Origin: JAHECE01 sp963780675 | GTDB taxonomy: Bacteria; Actinomycetota; Actinomycetes; Actinomycetales; JAHECE01 | NCBI GenBank assembly: GCA_963780675.1 | Contig: CAWACR010000003.1 | Span: forward strand, 248,001-312,000 | Length of the DNA: 64,000 nt | Direction of reading: 5' to 3' | Part shown: positions 21,036-28,839 of the stretch, piece by piece | Layout of the letters: each line of letters opens with the position of its first letter | Position numbering within the stretch: position 1 is the first letter of the stretch | Notes under the pieces: model-generated | Databases searched by the model: none | What the model was told of the DNA's origin: nothing | Seen by the model: only the letters and a program-made list of their open reading frames with translations | Position numbers and translations under genes: made by a program

Positions 21036-21509
21036 CTACGCCGAGGCGGCCTTCGCCTTGGCGCGCACCTGACGCGACTGGGCGACCCGCCAGCCGAGGG
21101 ACGGCTTGCCCGCGGTGTCCGCGCCCGCGATCAGCAGACCGCCGATGAGGGCGCCGGAGCGCAGGGCGCCCCGGGCGTACTCGCGCCGCTGCTCAGCGCC
21201 CTTCGCGGCCCACACGGGGTTCGTCGCGAGGGCTACGGGAGCGGTGACGGCGGCAAGCGTGAACGCAGCGGCCCGGGGCACCTTGCCCGAGGCCAGCGCG
21301 AGGGCGGCGACGACGGTCACGGCGCCGGAGGCCCGGGCGAGGAGCTTCGGGTCGTCGGGCAGGCCCAGGGCGTCCGTGACCTTCTTCAGCAGCGGTCGGA
21401 ACCGTTCGATCGTGGCCACGTGCGCGTCCGGGTGCCGGACGGCATCGAGTCCGTCGGCGATGAACACGGCGGCGAGCATGGGGCGGGCGACGCGACGCAG
21501 GACGGTCAT
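21036..21509 (-). CDS. DoxX-family membrane protein
   Basis: Protein of 157 residues with four predicted membrane helices: RPMLAAVFIADGLDAV, AVTVVAALALASG, AAFTLAAVTAPVALAT and LRSGALIGGLLIAGAD. The N-terminal RPMLAAVFIADGLDA pattern is typical of DoxX. In mycobacteria a DoxX protein works with SodA and SseA in oxidative defence. Its head-to-head position with sigR, a thiol-stress regulator, is suggestive but no link is proven. Confidence 0.8.
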   Translation of the reverse strand: MTVLRRVARPMLAAVFIADGLDAVRHPDAHVATIERFRPLLKKVTDALGLPDDPKLLARASGAVTVVAALALASGKVPRAAAFTLAAVTAPVALATNPVWAAKGAEQRREYARGALRSGALIGGLLIAGADTAGKPSLGWRVAQSRQVRAKAKAASA

Positions 21510-21598
21510 GGTCCATTGCTACCGCACCTGGCGCGCTCGCGCGAGGGCGATGGCGCGGCGGCCTGCGGCGCGCAGGCGCGGCCCGGACAGGCCGGGCC

Positions 21599-21625
21599 GG
21601 AATAGGCGGGCGTCGCGGAGCCGTT
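21599..21625 (+). promoter_or_regulatory. SigR-type promoter driving sigR
   Basis: GGAAT at 21599-21603 and GTT at 21623-21625 are separated by 19 bases, matching the SigR/SigH consensus (GGAAT, 18-19 bases, GTT). Transcription would start near 21631-21634. This predicts positive autoregulation of sigR-rsrA, as known for Streptomyces sigR and mycobacterial sigH. Confidence 0.7.
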
Positions 21626-21708
21626 GAGCCTGTGTGGCTCTCCTCATGACCCTGGCGCCGTCGAGCGGGGAGACCTTGGCCCGGGCCGGGGCACTACGCT
21701 CGGTCGTG

Positions 21709-22395
21709 ATGAGCGAGGACAGCCCGGGCGGCCCGGGGGCAGCGGGGCCGGACGTCGCGTCCGGTGCCGTCGCCGGCGACCCGCCCGGCGCGGTGGACGA
21801 GCCCTCGATCCTGGACACCGAGAGCGAGCAGGAGCGGGTGCGGCGCTTCGAGGACGACGCGCTGCCGTACCTCGACCAGCTCTACTCCGCGGCGCTGCGC
21901 ATGACGCGCAACCCCGCCGACGCCGAGGACCTGGTGCAGGAGACCTTCGCCAAGGCGTTCGCGGCCTTCCACCAGTACCGCCCCGGGACGAACCTCAAGG
22001 CGTGGCTCTACCGGATCATGACGAACGCCTTCATCAACACCTACCGCAAGAAGCAGCGGGAGCCGCTGCAGTCGGACGCGGAGGAGATCGAGGACTGGCA
22101 GATCCATCGTGCGGCGTCGCACACGTCCACCGGGCTGCGCTCGGCGGAGATGGACGCGCTCGACCGCCTGCCGGACACCGAGATCCGGGACGCGTTCGCG
22201 CAGCTGCCCGAGGACTTCCGCCTCGCCGTCTATCTCGCCGACGTCGAGGGGTTCGCCTACAAGGAGATCGCCGAGATCATGGGCACCCCGATCGGGACGG
22301 TGATGTCCCGGTTGCACCGCGGCCGACGCGCCCTGCGCGCTCTGCTCGCAGACCACGCCCGGTCACTCGGCATGCGGGTAGGGGAGGACGCATGA
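21709..22395 (+). CDS. sigR: ECF sigma factor SigR/SigH (thiol-oxidative stress)
   Basis: Sigma factor of 228 residues. Region 2 (LYSAALRMTRNPADAEDLVQETF ... YRPGTNLKAWLYRIMTNAFINTYRKK) and region 4 (LPEDFRLAVYLADVEGFAYKEIAEIMGTPIGTVMSRLHRGRRALR) match the SigR group, and the adjacent anti-sigma gene confirms it. It directs thioredoxin, mycothiol and proteostasis genes under disulfide stress. The main start is ATG 21709. The frame is open to GTG 21634, which lies at the predicted transcription start of the autoregulated promoter and could give a form with 25 extra residues. The stop overlaps the rsrA start (ATGA). Confidence 0.93.
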   Translation: MSEDSPGGPGAAGPDVASGAVAGDPPGAVDEPSILDTESEQERVRRFEDDALPYLDQLYSAALRMTRNPADAEDLVQETFAKAFAAFHQYRPGTNLKAWLYRIMTNAFINTYRKKQREPLQSDAEEIEDWQIHRAASHTSTGLRSAEMDALDRLPDTEIRDAFAQLPEDFRLAVYLADVEGFAYKEIAEIMGTPIGTVMSRLHRGRRALRALLADHARSLGMRVGEDA

Positions 22396-22691
22396 GCCCG
22401 CGCAGCGCACGGGGAGACGACGACTGCGGGGCGGGGGCGCCCTGCGGTTGCGACGAGGCCATCGAACGGCTCTTCGAGTACCTCGACTCCGAGGTGACCG
22501 ATTCCGACTGCCTGCGCATCGCCGCTCATCTCGGCGTGTGCGATGGCTGCCTGGACGCGGCGAGCGCCGAGAAGCACGTGCGCGAGCTGATCCGGCGCAG
22601 CTGCGTGGAGTCGGCACCGGAGGAGCTCCGGGTCCGGGTGGTCGCCCAGCTCACCGTCCTGCAGGTGGAGCGCCGCGCCTCGGCGGGGTGA
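22392..22691 (+). CDS. rsrA: RsrA-type zinc anti-sigma factor
   Basis: Protein of 99 residues that binds SigR when reduced and releases it on disulfide formation. The ZAS motif HLGVCDGC (H-x3-C-x2-C) is present at about residues 43-50, with upstream Cys residues (CGAGAPCGCDEA), one of which matches the conserved N-terminal Cys of RsrA. It is translationally coupled to sigR. A late extra Cys (RRSCVES) also matches the family. Confidence 0.92.
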   Translation: MSPRSARGDDDCGAGAPCGCDEAIERLFEYLDSEVTDSDCLRIAAHLGVCDGCLDAASAEKHVRELIRRSCVESAPEELRVRVVAQLTVLQVERRASAG

Positions 22692-22750
22692 GCGCCGTCG
22701 TCGGAGCCATCCGCCCGACCACGTCGGTGTTTCTCACCGACGGAGCGCGA

Positions 22751-22806
22751 GCGGCAACGCTCTTCACCGACGGAGCGGCAACGCTCTTCACCGACGGAGC
22801 GGCAAC
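22751..22806. repeat. 24-bp tandem repeat, two full copies and a part
   Basis: The unit gcggcaacgctcttcaccga plus cgga is perfect at 22751-22774 and 22775-22798, with 8 further bases to 22806. A degraded copy precedes it (22731-22750). It lies after rsrA, and the minus-strand esterase stop codon (22788-22790) is inside the second copy. Confidence 0.85.
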
Positions 22807-23564
22807 CAGGCCAGCACGTCTTGGATCTTCGCGTCCCAGTAGCCCCACTCGTGGTCACCGGTGGAGAAGTCGGCGGTGAGGGGCACGCCGGTGGCGTCCG
22901 CGGCCGCGACGAAGGTGCGGTTGTGCTCGACGAGGAAGTCCTCGGTGCCGCACGCGAGATAGAGCGCGGGAAGGTCCGTCCCGGTGCGGTGGGCCCGGTC
23001 GAGCAGCCAGAGGAGGTCGTCCGGTGTGCCGGCGACGGGTCGGCCGCCGAAGGCGCGGTTCACCGGGTCGTCCGGGCCGGCGCCGCGCTGGAGGCCGGCG
23101 ACGTCGAGCGCTCCGGACAGGCTCGCTGCGGCGGCGAAGCGCTCCGGCCGGCGCAGCGCCCATTTGAACGCCCCGTAGCCGCCCATCGAGAGGCCCGCGA
23201 CGAACGTGTCCTCGCGGCGGTTGGACAGCGGGAAGAAGGAGCCGGCGACGGCGGGGAGCTCCTCCGAGAGGAAGGTCCAGAACCGCATGCCGTGGGCCTG
23301 GTCGGCGTAGAAGCTGCGGTGGACCTGCGGCATGACCACCGCGAGACCGAGGGTCGAGACGTACCGCTCGATCGACGTGCGGCGCAGCCAGACCGAGTCG
23401 TCGTCGGAGAGGCCGTGGAGCAGGTAGAGCGTCGGGTGGGACCCCGGTGCCGAGGCCACGCCGCGCATGCCTATCTGCGCGGACGTGGCCTGGGGCAGGA
23501 TCACGGTCATCGACGTGCTCAGCTCGAGCACGTCGGAGAAGAAGTCGCAGCGGATCAGGGCCAT
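22788..23564 (-). CDS. Esterase D-type alpha/beta hydrolase
   Basis: Protein of 258 residues in the S-formylglutathione hydrolase/tributyrin esterase family. The oxyanion region is YLLHGLSDDDSVWLRRT, the nucleophile elbow GLSMGGYGAFKWAL (Ser), the acid in LACGTEDFLVE and the His in STGDHEWGYWD. No signal peptide, so it is cytoplasmic. Likely substrates are short acyl esters; a role in mycothiol-linked formaldehyde removal is possible but not shown. A good ribosome-binding site (agaaggga) precedes the ATG. Its last codons lie in the 24-bp tandem repeat. Confidence 0.85.
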   Translation of the reverse strand: MALIRCDFFSDVLELSTSMTVILPQATSAQIGMRGVASAPGSHPTLYLLHGLSDDDSVWLRRTSIERYVSTLGLAVVMPQVHRSFYADQAHGMRFWTFLSEELPAVAGSFFPLSNRREDTFVAGLSMGGYGAFKWALRRPERFAAAASLSGALDVAGLQRGAGPDDPVNRAFGGRPVAGTPDDLLWLLDRAHRTGTDLPALYLACGTEDFLVEHNRTFVAAADATGVPLTADFSTGDHEWGYWDAKIQDVLAWLPLRR

Positions 23565-23636
23565 GGTCGGCTCCCTTCTCGTGCGTCCTGGCGTCGTCTC
23601 CGGGCGCCGGGCGACCGGCGCCCCGATGGGGAGAGG

Positions 23637-23711
23637 TCAGGCGTTGGGCCGCTTGCCGTGGTTGGCGCCGCTCTTCTTGCGGGCGCGGCGCTTGCTCGTG
23701 CGCTTGCTCAT
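23637..23711 (-). CDS. Ribosomal protein bL37, 24 residues
   Basis: Very short basic protein starting MSKRTSKRRARKKSG and ending ANHGKRPNA. It matches the actinobacterial 50S protein bL37 (AURKAIP1/COX24-like), a 24-residue protein first noticed in mycobacterial ribosome structures. The ATG at 23711 follows a purine-rich gaagagag. It is below the length cut-off of most gene callers. It lies between the esterase and pcrA on the minus strand. Confidence 0.85.
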   Translation of the reverse strand: MSKRTSKRRARKKSGANHGKRPNA

Positions 23712-23893
23712 GGGTGCTCTCTTCGTGTTGCTGGGGCCGTGCTGCGCGTCCGATCACGTCGAGGTGGTCCGGCGGGCCGGCGACGGCGATGTCGCGGGTC
23801 ATCGTTCCACACCGACGGTGTTCGGGGACATCGGCGGGGGGATCGCGGTGCCGGGAGGTGCGTGTCGGCGGGACGGCTTACCCTGGCCGGGCC

Positions 23894-26488
23894 ATGAACT
23901 CCCCGCGCGAGCTGACCTCGCTCTTCGACGACCTGCCCCTGCCGGGGGTCCCGGCCGCGCCGGCGCGGCGGCCCACCACCGCCCGTGCGGCGCGTGAGGC
24001 GGACCGACCGGCTCCCTCGCCCGGGACCAGGCCCGACGACGGCGCCGAGCGCGACCTCGTCCGCGCCGTCGGGAGTGCGCCCGAACCGGCGCGCGCCGTC
24101 GATCGGGCCGACGCCGAGGCACTCCTGGACGGGCTCAACCCGCAGCAGCGGGCGGCGGTCGTGCACCACGGCGGGCCGCTCCTCATCGTGGCGGGCGCCG
24201 GATCGGGCAAGACGCGGGTCCTCACGCACCGGATCGCCTACCTGCTCGCCACGCGGCGGGCGCGCCCGGGGGAGATCCTGGCGATCACCTTCACGAACAA
24301 GGCCGCTGCAGAGATGCGCGAGCGCGTCGAGGCCCTGGTCGGCGGGGCCTCGCGCGCGATGTGGGTCTCGACCTTCCATTCCGCGTGCGTGCGGATCCTC
24401 CGGCGAGAGGCCGCGACGCTCGGCCTGCGCTCGAACTTCTCCATCTACGACGCCGCGGACTCCCAACGGCTGATGGCGCTCGTCTGCCGCGAGCTGGACC
24501 TGGACCCCAAGCGCTATCCGCCCAAAGCCTTCAGCCACCGGGTCTCGGACCTGAAGAACGAGCTCGTCGACCCGGACGACTTCGCCCGGACCGTGAGCGA
24601 GACCAACCCCTACGAGGCCGCGCTCGCGCGGGCCTACCAGGCCTACCAGGAGCGCCTGAAGCGGGCGCACGCCCTGGACTTCGACGACCTGATCATGACC
24701 ACGGTCTCGCTCCTGCAGGCGTTCCCGCAGGTGGCCGAGCACTACCGACGGCGGTTCCGCCACGTCCTCGTCGACGAGTACCAGGACACGAACCAGGCGC
24801 AGTACGTCCTGGTGCGGGAGCTGGCCGGGGTGACCCGCGGGTCGGCGAGCGCGACGCGCGGCGCGGGGTCGCCGTCGTCGTCCTCGATTCCGGACGAGCC
24901 CGGCGCCGACGTGCCGCCCGCCGAGCTGACCGTGGTGGGCGACGCCGACCAGTCCATCTACGCCTTTCGCGGCGCGACGATCCGCAACATCCTGGAGTTC
25001 GAGGCGGACTACCCGGATGCCACGACGGTCCTGCTCGAGCAGAACTACCGGTCCACCCAGAACATCCTGTCGGCGGCGAACGCCGTGATCTCCCGCAACC
25101 CGGGCCGCAGGCCGAAGAACCTGTGGACGGATTCGGGTGCCGGGCCGAAGGTGGTCGCCTACGTGGCGGACTCCGAGCACGAGGAGGCGCGGTTCGTCGC
25201 CGAGGAGATCGACCGTCTCGGTGACGCCGAGGGGGTGCGGCCGGGCGACGTCGCGGTCTTCTACCGGACCAACGCGCAGTCGCGGGCGCTGGAGGAGGTG
25301 CTCGTCCGGGTCGGGCTGCCGTACAAGGTGGTCGGCGGCACGCGGTTCTACGAGCGCAAGGAGATCAAGGACGCGATCGCCTACCTGCGGGCCGTCGCGA
25401 ACCCGGACGACACGGTGAACATCCGCCGCATCCTCAACGTGCCCCGCCGCGGTCTGGGGGAGCGCGCGGAGGCGATGCTCGCGGCGCACGCGGAGCGCGA
25501 GCGCGTCTCGTTCGGGCAGGCGCTCGCCGATGCCGAGCACGTGATCGGGCTTGCGACGCGATCGGCGACGGCGGTGCGCGCGTTCGCCGACCTGCTGGCC
25601 GGCCTGCGCGAACTCGCCGCGAGCGGGGCGGGCCCAGCGGAGGTGCTCGACGCCGCCCTCGACCGCTCGGGCTACCTCGCCGAGCTGCGCGCGAGCGACG
25701 ACCCGCAGGACGCCTCCCGGATCGAGAACCTCGCCGAGCTGCACGCGGTGGCCGCTGAGTTCAGCGAGAGCGAGCCCGACGGCGACCTCGGCGACTTCCT
25801 CGAGCGGGTCGCGCTGGTCGCGGACTCCGACCAGATTCCCGACGCCGACGCTTCGGCCGGCGTCGTCACCCTCATGACCGTCCACACCGCGAAGGGGCTG
25901 GAGTTCCCGGTCGTCTTCGTCACCGGCCTCGAGGACGGCACCTTCCCTCACCAACGGTCCCTGGCCGACGCCGAGGAGCTGGCCGAGGAGCGGCGCCTCG
26001 CCTACGTCGCCCTCACCCGGGCGCGGCAGCGCCTGTATGTCTGCCGTGCCGCGGTCCGGACGACCTTCGGGATGCCGAACGAGCTCCCCGGGAGCAGGTT
26101 CCTCGACGACATCCCCGAGCCGTTGGTCGAGTGGCGCCGGCGCGAGTCCAGCATGCAGGTGCTGCGCTCCGGTGGTGCGGTCGGTGCCGGGGGGCGGGCC
26201 GGTTCCGGCGCCCCGGGTGCCGGGTGGGGCCGCCGCCGGGAGGGGACGACGGCGCGGGGCGTCGAGGGATCGAGCGCGCCGACTGCGCGGTTCGGCTCCG
26301 CGACGCCGCGTCCCGACGCCCAGGTACCTACCCTCGCTGTTGGCGACCGGGTCACGCACGACGCGTACGGGCTGGGCACGGTCGTGGCGATGGAGGGCGC
26401 CGGGTCGAGCGCGGTCGCGAAGGTGGACTTCGGCACCGAGGGGATCAAGCGCTTGCTCTTGCGCTACTCGCCCGTGACGAAGCTCTGA
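23894..26488 (+). CDS. pcrA: ATP-dependent DNA helicase PcrA/UvrD
   Basis: Superfamily 1A helicase of 864 residues acting in nucleotide-excision repair and clearance of stalled complexes. An unusual Ala/Pro-rich N-terminal extension (about 80 residues) precedes LNPQQRAAV. Motif I is GAGSGKTRVLTHRI, motif II LVDEYQDTNQAQY, motif III GDADQSIYAFRGA, motif IV QNYRS, motif V TVHTAKGLEFPVVF and motif VI YVALTRAR. Between motifs II and III sits a Ser/Ala-rich insert of roughly 30 residues. The C-terminal Tudor-like domain (GDRVTHDAYGLGTVVAMEG) contacts RNA polymerase in homologues. Confidence 0.95.
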   Translation: MNSPRELTSLFDDLPLPGVPAAPARRPTTARAAREADRPAPSPGTRPDDGAERDLVRAVGSAPEPARAVDRADAEALLDGLNPQQRAAVVHHGGPLLIVAGAGSGKTRVLTHRIAYLLATRRARPGEILAITFTNKAAAEMRERVEALVGGASRAMWVSTFHSACVRILRREAATLGLRSNFSIYDAADSQRLMALVCRELDLDPKRYPPKAFSHRVSDLKNELVDPDDFARTVSETNPYEAALARAYQAYQERLKRAHALDFDDLIMTTVSLLQAFPQVAEHYRRRFRHVLVDEYQDTNQAQYVLVRELAGVTRGSASATRGAGSPSSSSIPDEPGADVPPAELTVVGDADQSIYAFRGATIRNILEFEADYPDATTVLLEQNYRSTQNILSAANAVISRNPGRRPKNLWTDSGAGPKVVAYVADSEHEEARFVAEEIDRLGDAEGVRPGDVAVFYRTNAQSRALEEVLVRVGLPYKVVGGTRFYERKEIKDAIAYLRAVANPDDTVNIRRILNVPRRGLGERAEAMLAAHAERERVSFGQALADAEHVIGLATRSATAVRAFADLLAGLRELAASGAGPAEVLDAALDRSGYLAELRASDDPQDASRIENLAELHAVAAEFSESEPDGDLGDFLERVALVADSDQIPDADASAGVVTLMTVHTAKGLEFPVVFVTGLEDGTFPHQRSLADAEELAEERRLAYVALTRARQRLYVCRAAVRTTFGMPNELPGSRFLDDIPEPLVEWRRRESSMQVLRSGGAVGAGGRAGSGAPGAGWGRRREGTTARGVEGSSAPTARFGSATPRPDAQVPTLAVGDRVTHDAYGLGTVVAMEGAGSSAVAKVDFGTEGIKRLLLRYSPVTKL

Positions 26489-26642
26489 CCTGCGCCTGAG
26501 CTTCAACCTCAACCTCAACCTCAGCCTCGTGCGGGTGCCTCGGGCGGCTGCCTCGGCGTCGGTCTCTTCCGGTCGGCGTTCGGTGGTGAGGCGCGCGTCA
26601 GCGTCGACCCGTGATCTCGTCTGTTCGCCGCTGCACCTGAGT

Positions 26643-26656
26643 CGAACTGGTGTTCG
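26643..26656. promoter_or_regulatory. LexA SOS box upstream of the DUF222-HNH gene
   Basis: CGAACtggtGTTCG is a perfect 5-bp inverted repeat with a 4-base spacer and fits the actinobacterial LexA box (GAAC-N4-GTTC). It lies 78 bases before the GTG of the DUF222 gene. SOS boxes before 13E12-type DUF222/HNH genes are known in M. tuberculosis. The site is downstream of pcrA, so it does not control pcrA. Confidence 0.75.
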
Positions 26657-26733
26657 CTTACGGGTGGCGAAACTCGGCCGCATCACCTACGATTCATACA
26701 GGTGTTCGACTCGAGGGTCAGGGGGTGGTGGGG

Positions 26734-28387
26734 GTGAGTGCGGAGACGATCGCGGGTGCCCCGCCGGCCACGGGCTGTGACCCGGCAACGAGTGGTGACC
26801 CGGCTACGAGTGGTGATCCGGGCGTGTTGGCCGGTGCCGTGCTGGCGGCGGTGCGAGATCTGACGGCGGGGGCGGATGCGGTGTTCGCGCCGGGGTGGGC
26901 TTTCGAGCAACGCCAGGGGGTGATCGGCGCCCTGGACCGGGCGGTGGAGCTGTTGGCCCTGTACCGGGCGCGGGTCCTGGCGGCGCACAAGGAGGACGGG
27001 CGGTGGGCCCGCTCGGGTGACCGGTCGTTCGAGAATCACCGCGCCCGGACCGGGCGCACGGGCGTGGGTGCGGCACGGGCCGAGACGGAGTTCGGTGAGG
27101 GACTCGCCCACCTCCCCCAGGCGGCGGCGGCCGTCCAGGACGGGACGGTGGGGTTGGCGCACGCCGCGGTGCTGACACGGTTGCGCGCCGGGGCCTCGCC
27201 CGCGGTCCGGGCTGCACTGGACGCCGGCGGCGCGGCCGAGCTCCTGGTGTTGGCCGCGCAGGTGGACGTGGCCACTTTCAGCCGTCGGGCGGCCGCGTGG
27301 GCCGCCGCCCACGACGTCGCCGCAGCGGAACGCTCGTTCCGGGCGGTGCGGGCCCGCCGGTACCTGAGGCTGGTCGAGCGCGAGGGTGGCACGAAAGTGG
27401 ACGGGTTCGTCGACCCGGTGGTCGGGGCCGCGTTCCGTACCGCCCTGGAAGCGGTCACCCCGGTTCCCGGGGCGGGCGACGAACGCAGCGGCGAGCAGCG
27501 GGCGGCGGACGCCCTCGCCCTGATCGCCGGGCGGGTCCTGGACGCCGGCGCGGACAAGATCGGCGCCCAGATACGCCCCCACCTGTCTCTCATCGTGCCC
27601 GCCGACACCTGGACCGCCGTCCGCGACCGTCAGAACAGCACCGGCACCCCGGGCTCCGGACCCACCGGGGTCGGTGGGACCGACGACGACCCGCCCAGCG
27701 ACGGGGTGACCAGCGGCGGGGTCCCTCGGGGGCGATGGGACCGGGGGCGATGGGACCGGGGGTGCGGGCGGCGGGGCATCGTTCGGCGTGACCGGCAGTG
27801 GCGGACTCGCGGGCATGCCCGTGGTGATGCCGGAGCTGGACGATGGGACCGTCATCCCGATCTCGGAGCTGGAGCGGATCGCGTGCGACTGCGAGCTGAC
27901 CAGGATCGTCCTGGACGCCGACGGCATCCCGTTGGACGTCGGGCAGTCCGAGCGCACGTACTCGAAGTCCCTGCGCCGGGCGGTCCTGGTCCGCGACGGC
28001 CACTGCCGCTGGCCCGGCTGCACCATGCGCGCCTCCTGGTGCGAGGTGCATCACGTGGCCTGGTTCTCCAACGGCGGGGAGACCTCGGTCGGCAACGCCC
28101 TGAGCCTGTGCGTCTTCCACCACCACGAGGTCCACCGCAAGCACCTCCGGATCACCGCCACCACAAGGGGCCACACGTTCACCCGACCCGACGGGAGCCT
28201 CATCGGCACCACCACCCGCGACACCGGCGTCCTGCGCATGCTCACTCCCTGGCGCGGCACCGACGACGGTGTCCACGGCGAGCGGCGGCGGCAGGAGACG
28301 ACGCCACGCAGGGCGGGCACTGGGGCCGGGCACTGGGGCCGGCGCAAGGGCGGGCGGTCGCATCGCGGGCACTGGGGCCGAGGGTGA
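26734..28387 (+). pseudogene. DUF222-HNH endonuclease (13E12 family), one frameshift
   Basis: The DUF222 part (LAAVRDLTAGADAVFAPGW ... LPQAAAAVQDGTVGLAHAAVLTRL ... ALALIAGRVLDAGADKIGAQIRPHLSL) starts at GTG 26734. The HNH nuclease (LVRDGHCRWPGCTMRASWCEVHH ... CVFHHHEVHRKH) lies one frame away (+1) and ends at 28387. The shift falls between 27707 (a stop in the second frame) and about 27735, beside a run of five Gs inside a Gly-rich linker made of two tandem ggcgatgggaccggg units. Slippage or a homopolymer error would join both halves. The original protein would have about 550 residues. A LexA box upstream predicts DNA-damage induction. Confidence 0.8.
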
Positions 28388-28839
28388 CGGCACGGGCACG
28401 GGGGCACGTGGCAGCGCAGGCGCAGCGGCGGAACGCGGCAGCGCGGCACGGCCCGACCGGGGACCAGGCGGCGAGCCACCACCGACCGGGGAGCTGTTCT
28501 GATGCGCGGCGCCGACGCTCACACGGGCTGGGCGTCACGGCGCCGGAGCGCCCTTCGCAAGGGGGTGGCGACGGCGAACGCCCGTCGACGTCGCACTGAC
28601 TCTCGAGGGTCTCTCGAACCCGCGGCTCCTACGGATGGGCCTGGACGCCGCCACCCTCGAGGCGTCGCCGGAAGGCTCGCATGCGGTCGGCGCCCACTCG
28701 GAGAGCACGACGTGCGTTCCCTGGGGATGCGGGTGGCCGCCGCCTGGGCGCGAGGCGGTGGCGGATCACGGAGCGCCTCCCGTCGTGCAGGTGCGAGCGC
28801 GCCTAGCGTGCGGTGCAGGCGCTCACGCGGGGGTGGTGC
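28388..28839. other. Gene-free GC-rich stretch
   Basis: About 450 bases between the DUF222-HNH stop and the acyltransferase. Open frames here have Arg/Ala/Pro-rich translations with no recognisable domain. Low-complexity ggcac/gcagc words dominate the first 120 bases. The promoter of the acyltransferase gene must lie in the last part, but I see no clear motif. Confidence 0.5.

Noticed and set aside
22751..22806. CRISPR-like repeat array
   Set aside because: Units abut with no spacers, only two full copies, and no cas genes in the window.
26643..26656. SOS control of pcrA by this LexA box
   Set aside because: The box lies 155 bases downstream of the pcrA stop; it can only serve the DUF222-HNH gene.
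23708..26686. Minus-strand frame of nearly 1000 residues antisense to pcrA
   Set aside because: Shadow of the helicase gene; composition reflects complementary codons, not a protein family.
27735..28599. Continuation of the DUF222 reading frame to base 28599
   Set aside because: The translation after about 27735 is Arg/Gly low complexity, while the HNH domain is plainly in another frame, so the long frame is not the product.
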